A stretch of DNA of 64,000 nt from Paramagnetospirillum magneticum AMB-1 (GTDB taxonomy: Bacteria > Pseudomonadota > Alphaproteobacteria > Rhodospirillales > Magnetospirillaceae). Below are positions 9,181-19,557 of the stretch, piece by piece. The notes under the pieces were generated by a model. That model had not been told where the DNA came from, ran no database searches, and saw nothing but the letters and a program-made list of their open reading frames with translations. Position numbers and translations under genes: made by a program. The DNA is taken from the NCBI RefSeq assembly GCF_000009985.1, contig NC_007626.1, positions 4,817,789 through 4,881,788 on the forward strand. The letters are read 5' to 3'. The stretch's first letter is position 1. Each line of letters begins with the position of its first letter.

Positions 9181-10128
9181 ATGACCGCAAAACTTCCCAT
9201 CCTCCGCATCGGAACCCGTGGCTCGCCGCTGGCCCTAGCCCAGACCCACGAGACCCGCGACCGCCTCGCCGCCGCCTGGGCGCCCTTGGGCCAGGAAGGC
9301 GCCATCGACATCGAGGTCATCAAGACCACCGGTGATCTGGTGCAGGACCGACCGCTGGCCGAAATCGGCGGCAAGGGCCTGTTCACCAAGGAACTGGACG
9401 AGGCCATGCTGTCGGGCCGCATCCATCTGGCCGTCCATTCCATGAAGGACGTGCCGACCCAATTGCCCGACGGCATCGTGCTGCCCTGCATCCTGCCGCG
9501 TGAAGACGTGCGCGACGCCTTCCTCAGCCTGAAGGTGGGGTCCCTGGCCGAACTGCCCCAAGGCGCGGTGGTGGGAACCTCGTCCCTGCGCCGCGGCGCC
9601 CAGATCCTGCACCGGCGTCCCGACCTCAAGGTGGTGAACTTCCGCGGCAACGTCCAGACCCGGCTGCGCAAGCTGGAAGAGGGCGTGGTGGACGCCACCA
9701 TGCTGGCCATGGCCGGTCTGCGGCGCCTGGGGCTGGCCCAGCACGCTACCTCGGCCCTGTCCGAGGACGACATGCTGCCCGCCGTGGCCCAAGGCGCCAT
9801 CGGCATCACCTGCCGCGCCGACGATCAGGCCTCGCTGGATTATCTGGCGGCACTCAACTGCCCCGATTCCTTCGTCCGCGTCGCGGCGGAGCGGGCTTTC
9901 CTCACCCGTCTCGACGGTTCGTGCCGCACCCCCATCGCCGCCCTGGCCGAGCTGGACGGCGACCGCCTGTCCTTCCGCGGCCTGATCGTCAGCCCTGACG
10001 GCACCACGGTCCACGCCACGGCACGCAGCGGCAGTCGGGCCGATGCCGAAGCCATGGGCAAGGACGCCGCCGAGGAGCTGATCAAGGTCGCCGGGCCGGG
10101 CTTCTTCGACCTGATCAAGCCGCACTGA
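9181..10128 (+). CDS. hemC: Porphobilinogen deaminase (hydroxymethylbilane synthase)
   Basis: 315 residues. It joins four porphobilinogens into hydroxymethylbilane, the precursor of heme and cobalamin, both of which are served by nearby genes. Signatures: RIGTRGSPLALAQ at the N-terminus, HSMKDVPT, SSLRRGAQ, NFRGNVQTRLRKL and the cofactor-attachment Cys in LDGSCRTPIAA, where the dipyrromethane primer binds. The ATG at 9181 lies in a longer open frame, but only this start gives the normal N-terminus. It is the first gene of the hemC-hemD-mitofilin-hemY-cytochrome run, with three bases between its stop and hemD. Confidence 0.97.
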   Translation: MTAKLPILRIGTRGSPLALAQTHETRDRLAAAWAPLGQEGAIDIEVIKTTGDLVQDRPLAEIGGKGLFTKELDEAMLSGRIHLAVHSMKDVPTQLPDGIVLPCILPREDVRDAFLSLKVGSLAELPQGAVVGTSSLRRGAQILHRRPDLKVVNFRGNVQTRLRKLEEGVVDATMLAMAGLRRLGLAQHATSALSEDDMLPAVAQGAIGITCRADDQASLDYLAALNCPDSFVRVAAERAFLTRLDGSCRTPIAALAELDGDRLSFRGLIVSPDGTTVHATARSGSRADAEAMGKDAAEELIKVAGPGFFDLIKPH

Positions 10129-10131
10129 ACC

Positions 10132-10860
10132 ATGCGAGCCCTCGTCACGCGACCGAAGGAGGATTCCGAGGGCGTGGCGCAGGCACTGAAGCAGCGCGGC
10201 CTCGACGTCATGGTCGAGCCGCTGCTCGACATCGCCCCGGTGGAGGGCGCCAAGCCCGATCTCGGCGGCGCCCAGGGCATCCTGGTGACCAGTGCCAACG
10301 GCATTCGCGCCCTGGGCCGCCTCACCCCCGGCCGGGAGCTTCCCGTCTGGGCCGTGGGCGACGCCTCGGCCCGCGCCGCGCGCGAAATGGGGTTCACCCG
10401 CGTGGAAAGCGCCGGTGGCGACGTGGAGACCCTGGCCGAGCTGGTGGCGGCCCGCGTCGACCCCCAGGGCGGCGCCCTGCTGCATGCCGCCGGAACGGTG
10501 ACGGCCGGGGATCTGTCGGGGCGCTTGTCGGCGCTGGGATTCCAGGTGCGGCGGCAGGTCCTTTATCGGGCGGTGACCGCCACCCGCCTGTCCGACGGGC
10601 TGCGGGACGCGCTGCGGAACGGCCAACTGCATCTGGCTCTGTTTTTCTCTCCCCGCACCGCCAGGACCTTTGCTACCTTGGCGGTTGAGGCGGGGGTGCG
10701 GGACAGTCTCGCCGCCATCGCCGCCTATGGCCTGTCGGCCAATGTCTCGGCCGAGCTTGGCCCGCTGCCCTGGCGGGTGCTGCGCCAGGCCGCCGAACCT
10801 ACCCAGGCGGCTCTGCTGGCCGCCATCGACGACGACCTCAACCGGGGATTCAGCCCATGA
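10132..10860 (+). CDS. hemD: Uroporphyrinogen-III synthase
   Basis: 242 residues. HemD inverts ring D and cyclises hydroxymethylbilane to uroporphyrinogen III. The family diverges strongly in sequence; recognisable parts are the N-terminal ALVTRPKEDSEGVAQAL, GILVTSANGIRAL, WAVGDASARAAREMGF and, later, the FFSPRTARTFA motif. Location directly after hemC makes the call secure. The stop overlaps the start of the next gene by four bases (ATGA). Confidence 0.93.
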   Translation: MRALVTRPKEDSEGVAQALKQRGLDVMVEPLLDIAPVEGAKPDLGGAQGILVTSANGIRALGRLTPGRELPVWAVGDASARAAREMGFTRVESAGGDVETLAELVAARVDPQGGALLHAAGTVTAGDLSGRLSALGFQVRRQVLYRAVTATRLSDGLRDALRNGQLHLALFFSPRTARTFATLAVEAGVRDSLAAIAAYGLSANVSAELGPLPWRVLRQAAEPTQAALLAAIDDDLNRGFSP

Positions 10861-11873
10861 CGTCAGAGCCTGCTTCCGAGCCCGCCGCCCCCGTGGAGGC
10901 GCCGACCCAGGGAGCGCCGAAGAAATCGTCGGGCCGCCTGATCGCCGTACTGGCCGTCCTCGCCCTGGGCGGCGGCGCCTATGGGACGTTCCCCCTGTGG
11001 CGGGACCTGCTGGGGCTGCCATCCGCCCCGGCCTCCGAATCCTTCGAGGTCGAGAACCTGCGGGCGGAATTGGCGGCGGCTACCAACCGCATCGCCCAGC
11101 TGGAAGCCAAGCCCCCCGCCGACGGCAGCGACGCCGCCCGCCTCGACCGGCTGGAAGAAGCCCTGAAATCCGCCCCGGCCCGCGCCGCCGCCCCCATCGC
11201 CGAGATCGAATCGATCTCGAAACAACTGGCCGATCTCAAGCGTTATTCCGCCGAAGCCAGCGCCGTGCTGCGTCTGGCCGAACGTCTGGAGCAACTGGAT
11301 CTGGCCGTGCGCGACTTGCAGGCCAAGCGCTCATCGGCCGCCGCTCTGCTGCTGGCGGTGGGGCAGTTGCGCGAAGCGGTGGCGGCTGGACGGCCCTTCG
11401 ATTCCGAATGGCGCGCCGCCCGCGTCCTGGCGGGCGAAGACACGGAAAGCCTGGGGCTGCTGGACCAGATTAAGCCGCAGGCGGGCGAGGGCATCGCCCC
11501 CCGCGCCGCCCTGGTGCAAAGCTTCGACGTCCTGGCCCCCGCCCTGATCCGCGCCGAGATCCTGCCCGAGGGTGATGGCTGGTGGCGGCGCACCGCCGAC
11601 CGGCTGCTGTCCCTGGTCACCATCCGCCGCGAGGATGGTGCCGCCGTGGGCGCCAATGCCGCCGCCGTGGTCGGCCGCGCCCAGGCCGCCGTAAGCCGTG
11701 GAGATCTGGCCGCCGCCCTGGCCGAACTTGACGCCCTGAGCCCCGGCCCGGCCCAGGCCGCCGCTCCCTGGATCGCCGCCGCCAAGGCCCGCCAGGGCGC
11801 CGACAAGGCCCTGTCGCAGATGACCGCCCAAGCGGTGGCCTTGGCCGGATCGGGCGTGAGGGTTGGGCCATGA
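10857..11873 (+). CDS. Mitofilin/Mic60-family inner-membrane protein
   Basis: 338 residues. A Pro/Ala-rich N-terminus is followed by one transmembrane helix (about residues 28-48), then a long periplasmic region with coiled-coil segments (about 60-150), then an alpha-helical C-terminal region. This architecture and the position between hemD and hemY mark the alphaproteobacterial homologue of mitochondrial Mic60, a membrane-shaping and contact-site protein. It is known in alphaproteobacteria to be encoded in heme operons. The sequence itself is poorly conserved, so the call rests on topology and context. Both ends overlap neighbours by four bases, giving coupled translation. Confidence 0.72.
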   Translation: MTSEPASEPAAPVEAPTQGAPKKSSGRLIAVLAVLALGGGAYGTFPLWRDLLGLPSAPASESFEVENLRAELAAATNRIAQLEAKPPADGSDAARLDRLEEALKSAPARAAAPIAEIESISKQLADLKRYSAEASAVLRLAERLEQLDLAVRDLQAKRSSAAALLLAVGQLREAVAAGRPFDSEWRAARVLAGEDTESLGLLDQIKPQAGEGIAPRAALVQSFDVLAPALIRAEILPEGDGWWRRTADRLLSLVTIRREDGAAVGANAAAVVGRAQAAVSRGDLAAALAELDALSPGPAQAAAPWIAAAKARQGADKALSQMTAQAVALAGSGVRVGP

Positions 11874-13150
11874 GGCGGTTTCTCGTCTTCGTCGTCCTCA
11901 CCGGGCTGGCGGTGGCCGGCGCCGTCTGGCTGGCCGACCGGCCGGGCGAGGTGACCATCCGCTGGCAAGGCTGGCGCCTGGACACCACCGTACCCGTGCT
12001 GCTCGCCGTCCTGGCGCTGCTGCTGGTGGGGCTGTCGCTGCTGGCCCGTCTGGTGCGGGCGGTGTTCGGCGCCCCCGGCCGCTGGCTGCAGTCGCGGCGT
12101 TTGGGCCGTCAGCGCAAGGGCTACATGGCCTTGTCCGACGGGCTGGCCGCCGCCGCCTCGGGCGACGCGGCCCGCGCCGCCAAGCTGTCGCGCAAGGCCG
12201 ACAAGCTGCTGAAGGACCCGGCGGTCACCGCGCTGCTCACCACCCAGGCGGCTCAGTTGGGCGGTGACGCGGACCAGCTCCGCGACCGCTTCCGCGCCAT
12301 GACCGGGCGCAAGGAAACCGCCTTCCTGGGCCATAAGGGTCTGGCCGAACTGGCCCTGAAATCCGGTGATCGGGCCATCGCCCGCGACGAGGCGGCCAGG
12401 GCCTTCGAGCTGCAGCCGATGGCCGCCGATCTGGCCGTCCAGCTGCTCGACCTGCATGTGGAAGCCGGCGCCTGGGCCGAAGCCGAGCAGGTGCTGCGCC
12501 TGGCGCGGCGCCATGGCGCGGTCTCGGAGGCCGACTTCCCCCGCCGCCACGCCCTGATCCTGCTGGGCCGCGCCGAAGAGGCGCTGCGGGCCGGCGACGA
12601 ATCCTTGGCCCTGGACTGGGCGCAGGACGCCCGCGACGCCGACCCGCTGTTCACCCCGGCCATCACCCTGGCCGCCGACCTGCTGCGCCGCCGGGGCAAG
12701 GGGCGCAAGGCCGCGTCCCTGCTGAAGGCCGCCTTCAAGGCCCATCCCCATCCGCTGCTGATCACCGAATGGCGCAAGCTGGGCGACGGCGAAAGCGCCC
12801 TGGACCGGGTCAAGAGCCTGCAGGAGCTGGCCCAGGCCAACCCAGGCGCCCCCGAGGGCCATATGGCCCTGGCTGAAGCTGCCCTCGATGCCCAGTTGTG
12901 GGGGCTGGCCCGGACCCATCTGGCCAAGGCCCAGGAGCAGCGCCCCACCCGCGCCGTCTTCGCCCTGTTGGCCCGCGTCGAACGCGACGAGCGCAAGGAC
13001 GAGGCCGCCGCCAATGCCTGGACCCTGAAGGCCGCGACCGATTCGGTCCCGGAATCGTCCTGGACCTGCGGTGGCTGCGGCCACCAGACCCCTGACTTCG
13101 CCCTGAGCTGTCCGGCCTGCGGGGCCGCCGGCCGACTGGAGTGGACATGA
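11870..13150 (+). CDS. hemY: HemY-family TPR membrane protein with C-terminal zinc ribbon
   Basis: 426 residues: two N-terminal transmembrane helices (about 5-20 and 42-64), then a cytoplasmic TPR-type helical repeat region (about 80-400). The C-terminus ends in a CGGCGH...CPACG ribbon, with CxxC pairs 15 residues apart. HemY-N proteins accompany heme genes in proteobacteria and their exact role is not settled. The terminal ribbon resembles the rubredoxin-type module of LapB and is probably a Zn or Fe site. It overlaps the mitofilin gene by four bases upstream and the cytochrome gene by four bases downstream. Confidence 0.85.
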   Translation: MRRFLVFVVLTGLAVAGAVWLADRPGEVTIRWQGWRLDTTVPVLLAVLALLLVGLSLLARLVRAVFGAPGRWLQSRRLGRQRKGYMALSDGLAAAASGDAARAAKLSRKADKLLKDPAVTALLTTQAAQLGGDADQLRDRFRAMTGRKETAFLGHKGLAELALKSGDRAIARDEAARAFELQPMAADLAVQLLDLHVEAGAWAEAEQVLRLARRHGAVSEADFPRRHALILLGRAEEALRAGDESLALDWAQDARDADPLFTPAITLAADLLRRRGKGRKAASLLKAAFKAHPHPLLITEWRKLGDGESALDRVKSLQELAQANPGAPEGHMALAEAALDAQLWGLARTHLAKAQEQRPTRAVFALLARVERDERKDEAAANAWTLKAATDSVPESSWTCGGCGHQTPDFALSCPACGAAGRLEWT

Positions 13151-13755
13151 CGCCCTACGCCGTGCTCGCCGCCGTCCTGGCGGCTCTTTGCGCCTCTCCC
13201 GCCCTGGCCGCCCCCAGCCCGGCCACCGACGGCAAGGCGCTGTTCGCCGCCAAGGGCTGCCAGGCCTGCCACGGCGAGGCGGGGGCCAAGCCCATCGCCG
13301 GATCGCCCGTCATCGCCGGGCAGAACGCCATCTATCTGGCGCGGCAGATGACCGAGATCGCCGACGGCACCCGCACCTCGGCTCCGGTCAAGGTGATGAA
13401 GCCGATCATCGAAAAGACCACCCCCGACGAGCGCAAGGCCCTGGCCGAATGGCTTTCGACGCAAAAGCCGGCCGACCCGCAAACGGGCGACAAGGCCAAG
13501 GCCGAGCAGGGCGCCGAGCTGTTCGACGAGAACGGCTGCATCGGCTGCCACGGCGCCGACGGGCTGAAGCCGCTGGCCGACTATCCCTTCCTCGCCGCCC
13601 AGCGCAAGGACTACCTGATGATCCAGATCAAGGCCATCCGCGACGAAATCCGCTCGACGCGGCGCACCCGCATGATGACCGCCAATGTCCGCAAGTTCTC
13701 CGATGCCCAGGTGGAGCAGGTGGCGGAGTTCCTTTCGCAGACCAAACGGAAATAG
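13147..13755 (+). CDS. Diheme cytochrome c (c4-type)
   Basis: 202 residues. An N-terminal Sec signal (VLAAVLAALCASPALAAP) targets it to the periplasm. Two CxxCH heme sites, CQACH and CIGCH, lie in two similar halves of about 90 residues, the two-domain plan of cytochrome c4. The MKPII and MMTANVRKFSD segments supply candidate Met axial ligands. It probably shuttles electrons to a terminal oxidase or other periplasmic acceptor. The ATG at 13147 overlaps the hemY stop as ATGA; a GTG two codons earlier is less likely. Location after heme genes fits a role as heme consumer. Confidence 0.88.
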   Translation: MTPYAVLAAVLAALCASPALAAPSPATDGKALFAAKGCQACHGEAGAKPIAGSPVIAGQNAIYLARQMTEIADGTRTSAPVKVMKPIIEKTTPDERKALAEWLSTQKPADPQTGDKAKAEQGAELFDENGCIGCHGADGLKPLADYPFLAAQRKDYLMIQIKAIRDEIRSTRRTRMMTANVRKFSDAQVEQVAEFLSQTKRK

Positions 13756-13764
13756 GCGGCCGGG

Positions 13765-14291
13765 ATGAGCTTGCATCCGCTTCCCGCCTCCACCCTGGTT
13801 TTGGGCGGCGCCCGGTCGGGCAAATCGGCCTTTGCCGAATCCCTGTTCGGCGACAGCCCCGCCCTCTATCTCGCCACCGGCCAGGCCCTGGACGGCGAGA
13901 TGGCCGAGCGCATCGATCACCACCGCCGCCGCCGCGGCCCCAGCTGGAGCACCCTGGAGGAGCCCCTGGATCTGGCCGAGGCGCTGGACAACGTCCTGAG
14001 GCCCGACCGGCCGGTGCTGGTGGACTGCCTGACCATGTGGCTGTCCAACCTGATGCATGCCGGGCGCGACATCGACCGCTCGCTGGGCCATCTATGCGAA
14101 GTCCTGGCCGAGCCCGCCGGACCGGTGGTGATGGTCTCCAACGAAGTGGGCATGGGTCTGGTGCCCGAGACCAGCCTGGGCCGCCAGTTCCGCGACCACC
14201 AGGGCCGCGTCAACCAGCGGGTCGCCGCCCAATGCCGCAAGGTGGTGTTTGTCGCCGCCGGCCTTCCTTTGGTTCTCAAGGATATTCCCTG

Positions 14292-14292
<1 letters not shown>
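13765..14292 (+). CDS. cobP: Adenosylcobinamide kinase / guanylyltransferase
   Basis: 175 residues, the normal CobU/CobP size. It phosphorylates adenosylcobinamide and then attaches GMP, activating it for nucleotide-loop assembly of coenzyme B12. Signatures: P-loop GGARSGKSAFAE near the start, YLATGQALDGEM, the HHRRRRG with the guanylylated His region, DCLTMWLSNL, and SNEVGMGLVPE. First of three cobalamin genes; its stop TGA shares one base with the cobW start (TGATG). Confidence 0.95.
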
Positions 14293-15298
<1,006 letters not shown>

Positions 15299-15299
<1 letters not shown>

Positions 15300-18200
15300 T
15301 GCATCTTCTCGCCACCCAGGCCGGAACCATCTCCGACGGCACCGAGGCCATCGATCTTGGCCAGAGCCCCGCCGACATGGTGGTGCTGTCCGCCGCCGAC
15401 ACGGAACTGGCGGCGCTGGCCGCCGCCTTCGGGGCCTGGAGCGACGCGCCGTTTAGCCTGCGTCTGGCCAATCTCACCCGCCTCGCCCACCACATGTCGG
15501 TGGACCTCTATGTGGAGCAGGTGGTGGCCAAGGCCCGGCTGGTGGTGGTGCGCCTGCTGGGCGGGCGCTCCTACTGGCCTTACGGTATCGAGCAGATCGC
15601 AAGCGCCTGCCGCCGCAACGGTGTCGCCCTGGCCCTGCTGCCCGGCGCCGACCAGCCCGACCCCGATCTTGCCGCCGATTCCACCCTGGCCCCCGAGGCG
15701 ATCGAGCGCCTGTGGGCCTATCTGCTGCATGGCGGGCCGGATAATTGCCGCTCGTTCCTGGCCTATGGCGCCAGCCTGATCGGGCATCCGGCCGAGTGGC
15801 TGGAACCCCGGCCCCTGCCCCAGGCCGGTCTTTATGGCGATTCCGATCCACGCGATGGGCGCCCCCGCGCCCTGGTGGTGTTTTACCGCGCCCTGGTGCT
15901 GGCCGGCGACACCGCCCCGGTGGATGCTCTGCTGGCGGGCCTGCGCGGGCAGGGGCTGGCGGCCTCGGCCCTGTTCGTCCACAGCCTGAAGGACCCGGTC
16001 AGCGCCGCGCTGACCCGCACCCTGCTGGCCGAGACGCCGCCCGATGTCATCGTCAACGCCACCGGCTTCGCCGTCTCGTCGCCGGGCCGGGCGGAAAGCA
16101 CTCCGTTCGACGCCGCCGATTGCCCGGTGCTCCAGGTCATCCTGGCGGCGGGCACGCGGGAGGCCTGGGCGGCGGGCAACCAGGGGCTGGGGCCGCGCGA
16201 CATCGCCATGAACGTGGCGCTGCCCGAGGTGGACGGACGCATCATCACCCGCGCCGTCTCGTTCAAGCAGGCCCGGCGCGACGAGGCCACCCAGTGCGAT
16301 CTCGCCACCCATGGCCCGGTGGCGGACCGAATCGACCATGTGGCGAAGCTGGCCGCCAATTGGGCGCGGCTGCGCCGCAAAGCCCCGTCCGAGCGCCGGG
16401 TCGCCCTGGTGCTGGCCAATTATCCCAACCGCGACGGGCGCATCGGCAACGGTGTCGGCCTCGACACCCCGGCCGGAACGGTGCGGGTGCTGGAAGCCCT
16501 GGCCGAGGCGGGCTATGGCGTCACCAACATCCCCGGGAGCGGCAACGCCCTGATCGAGCTGATGCAGGCGGGCGCCACCAATGACTGGCGCGCCCTGGCC
16601 CATCGCGAGCGGCGCGAAACCTTGTCCCTGCCCGATTACCTCGCCTGGTTCCAGTCCCAGCCCCGATCCCTGCAGGACAAGGTCACGGCGCGCTGGGGCG
16701 CCCCCGAGGCCGATCCCTTCTTCGCCAAGGGTGAACTCACCTGCGGCGACTTCATCCTGCCGGCCTCCCGTTTCGGTCTCGTTACGGTCGCGGTGCAGCC
16801 GGCGCGCGGCTACAACATCGACCCGTCCAGCTCCTATCACGATCCCGATCTGGTGCCGCCCCACAACTACCTGGCCTTCCATGCCTGGATCCAGGACGGT
16901 TTCAGGGCCGACGCCGTGGTGCATATGGGCAAGCACGGCAATCTGGAATGGCTGCCGGGCAAGGCCCTGGCCCTGTCGGCCGAGTGCTTCCCAGAGGCCG
17001 CGCTGGGGCCGCTGCCCCACCTTTACCCCTTCATCGTCAACGATCCGGGCGAGGGCACCCAGGCCAAGCGGCGGGCGGCGGCGGTGATCATCGACCACCT
17101 GACTCCGCCGCTGACCCGTGCCGAGAGCTACGGCCCCCTGCGCGAGTTGGAGCGTCTGGTGGACGAGTATTACGAAGCGGCGGGCGTCGACCCCCGCCGT
17201 CTGACGATGCTGCGCCGCGAGATCCTGACCCTGTCGGCCGCCACCGGGCTGGATGCCGATCTGGGCATCAGCCGCAACGACGCCCCCGACGAGGCCTTGA
17301 AAAAGCTCGACAATCATCTGTGCGAGCTGAAGGAACTGCAGATCCGCGACGGCCTGCATATCTTCGGCCTGTCCCCTGCGGGAGACCAGTTGACCGATCT
17401 GCTGGTGGCCCTGGCCCGGGTCCCGCGAGGCGCCGCCGCCGAGGCCGCCTCGCTGCCCCGGGCGCTGGCCGCCGATCTGGGGCTCGACGGCTTCGATCCC
17501 CTGGATTGCACCCCCGGCGAGCCCTGGACCGGCCCCCGGCCGGATGCCCTGGGCGGCGAATCCCCCTGGCGAAGCCATGGCGATACGGTCGAGCGCCTGG
17601 AAGCCCTGTCCCGCGCCCTGATCGCCGGGGAAAGACTCCCCGAACCGGGATGGACAAGGACCATTCCGGTTTTGCAATGGATCGACGGCCACCTGCGTCC
17701 CGTGGTTCAGTGCTGCGGCCAGGCCGAGATCGAGGGGCTGCTGACGGGCCTTGCCGGATGCTTCGTCGCCCCCGGCCCGTCCGGTGCCCCCACCAGGGGG
17801 CGGCCCGACGTGCTGCCCACCGGGCGCAACTTCTATTCCGTCGACACTCGGGCGGTGCCCACGCCGGCGGCCTGGAGCCTGGGGTGGAAATCGGCGCAAT
17901 TGCTGTTGGAGCGCCATCTGCAGGAGCACGGCGACTGGCCCCGCGCCCTGGCCCTGACCGCCTGGGGCACCTCGAACATGCGCACCGGCGGTGACGACAT
18001 CGCCCAGGCCCTCGCCCTGTTGGGGGTCAAGCCCCGCTGGGACGTGGGCTCCAACCGGGTGGCCGGCTTCGAGATCCTGCCGGCCACGGTGCTGGATCGC
18101 CCCCGAATCGATGTGACCTTGCGCGTCTCCGGCTTCTTCCGCGACGCCTTTCCCAACCTGATCGACCTGTTCGATTCGGCGTCTCGCGCCGTTGCTGCCC

Positions 18201-19003
18201 TGGACGAGCCCGCCGACATCAACCCCTTGGCCGCCCGGGTCCAGGCCGAGCGGACCCGGCTGGAGGCCGAGGGCGCCTCGGCGGAGCAGGCGGCGCGGCA
18301 GGCGGGCTTTCGCGTGTTCGGCTCCATGCCGGGAGCCTACGGCGCCGGGTTGCAGGCCCTGATCGACGAAAAGGGCTGGGCCACCCGCGCCGATCTGGCC
18401 GAATCCTACATCGCCTGGGGCGGCTGGGCCTATGGCGCCGGAACGGAAGGCGAGGCCGGGCACACCCTGTTCCGCCAGCGCCTGTCCAGGGTCGAGGCGG
18501 TAGTGCACAACCAGGACAACCGCGAGCACGATCTGCTGGATTCCGACGATTACTACCAGTTCGAGGGCGGCCTGGCGGCGGCGGTGGAGACCGCTTCGGG
18601 CACGGCGCCCACCATCTGGCACGCGGACCATTCCCGCCCCGAATCACCCCGCATCCGCACCCTGGACGACGAGATCGCCCGGGTGGTCCGCGCCCGGGTG
18701 GTCAATCCCAAGTGGATTCAGGGCGTCATGCGCCACGGCTACAAGGGCGCCTTCGAGATGGCGGCCAGCGTCGATTACCTGTTCGCCTTCGCCGCCACCA
18801 CCAAGGCAGTCAAGGACCACCATTTCGATCTGGTGGCCGAGGCCTATCTGGGTGACGAGGCGGTGCTGGACTTCCTCAAGGCCAACAACCCCGCCGCCCT
18901 GGCCGAGATCCGCGCCCGGCTCAACGAGGCCATCCAGCGCGGCCTGTGGCACCCGCGGCGCAATTCCTCGTATCGACTGCTGGAGTCCGACCCGCCATGC
19001 TGA
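15299..19003 (+). CDS. cobN: Aerobic cobaltochelatase subunit CobN
   Basis: 1234 residues, typical for the large subunit of the ATP-dependent aerobic cobaltochelatase, which with CobS and CobT inserts Co2+ into hydrogenobyrinic acid a,c-diamide. Family features include VLANYPNRDGRIGNGVGLDTP, the HMGKHGNLEWLPGKALALS active-site region, and the C-terminal GYKGAFEMAASVDYLFAF segment. It is a cytoplasmic protein. CobS and CobT are not in this window. The stop overlaps the start of a 33-codon reading frame by seven bases. It is the last long gene before the accessory region. Confidence 0.97.
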
Positions 19004-19098
19004 CCCCCCGCGCCCTGATTCTCGCCGCCCTGGCCTTCGCCGGCACGGTTGGCGGCTACCTGCTGTCGCGGGGCATGCTCCACTGGCCCAAGGGCTGA
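18997..19098 (+). CDS. Possible 33-residue single-helix membrane peptide
   Basis: ATG at 18997 overlaps the cobN stop by seven bases and opens a 33-codon frame ending TGA at 19096-19098. The product is one hydrophobic helix (LILAALAFAGTVGGYLLS) with short polar ends, RGMLHWPKG at the C-terminus. Codon use matches the GC-rich host. Translation could be coupled to cobN. The function is unknown; a small accessory of cobalt uptake or corrin synthesis is only a guess. The short length means it could also be chance. Confidence 0.35.
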   Translation: MLTPRALILAALAFAGTVGGYLLSRGMLHWPKG

Positions 19099-19137
19099 GG
19101 CGGTGTCGGAACCAATCATAGATCGGACTGAGAGGCG

Positions 19138-19165
19138 CTGAAAGGCCGCTATTTAGGCCTTTCAG
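19138..19165 (+). terminator. 10-bp perfect hairpin after the cob genes
   Basis: CTGAAAGGCC (19138-19147) pairs with GGCCTTTCAG (19156-19165) around an eight-base loop. It ends ten bases before the left end of the insertion element. No T tract follows the right arm. It is the likely 3' end of the cobP-cobW-cobN transcript. Confidence 0.5.
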
Positions 19166-19175
19166 CCGGAGCCGG

Positions 19176-19200
19176 TGAGCTACTCCCCGGAAATTGGACA
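19176..19200 (+). repeat. Left terminal inverted repeat of the IS
   Basis: It begins TGAGCTACTCCCC and continues to TTGGACA. The mirror copy is at 20420-20442. The first 13 bases match perfectly, and the inner TTGGACA block also matches after a few mismatches. Confidence 0.8.
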
Positions 19201-19255
19201 CTGACGGAAGCTACGATCTGATGTTTGCTGATCCCCAACTACGAGGAGATCAGAG

Positions 19256-19549
19256 ATGTCGAAGCGCAGGAACCATGACGCGGCCTTCAAGGCGCGTGTC
19301 GCCCTTGAGGCGCTGAAGGGCGAGCGGACGGTATCGGAATTGGCGTCGGCCTATGGCGTCCATCCGACCATGATCCATCAATGGAAGAAGTCCCTGCTGG
19401 ACGGGGCGGCGGAGATCTTCGAACGCGGGGCCAAGAAGAAGGCCGAGGTGGACGAGGATACGGTGCGATCCCTGCACGCCAAGATCGGGGAGCTGGCCGT
19501 GGCCAACGATTTTTTGTCTCGAAAGCTCAAGCCGTGGACCGGCAAGTGA
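19256..19549 (+). CDS. IS3-family transposase OrfA (helix-turn-helix)
   Basis: 97 residues. It opens with SKRRNHDAAFKARVALEAL and a helix-turn-helix of the HTH_8 (transposase_8) type, followed by a leucine-zipper-like segment (VRSLHAKIGELAVANDFL). OrfA recognises the element ends and, fused to OrfB, forms the active transposase. A GAGGAGATCAGAG ribosome site precedes the ATG. The frame ends nine bases before the OrfB ATG. A run of six T (19510-19515) near its 3' end is a possible -1 slip site into the OrfB frame. Confidence 0.92.
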   Translation: MSKRRNHDAAFKARVALEALKGERTVSELASAYGVHPTMIHQWKKSLLDGAAEIFERGAKKKAEVDEDTVRSLHAKIGELAVANDFLSRKLKPWTGK

Positions 19550-19557
19550 GGCGGACC

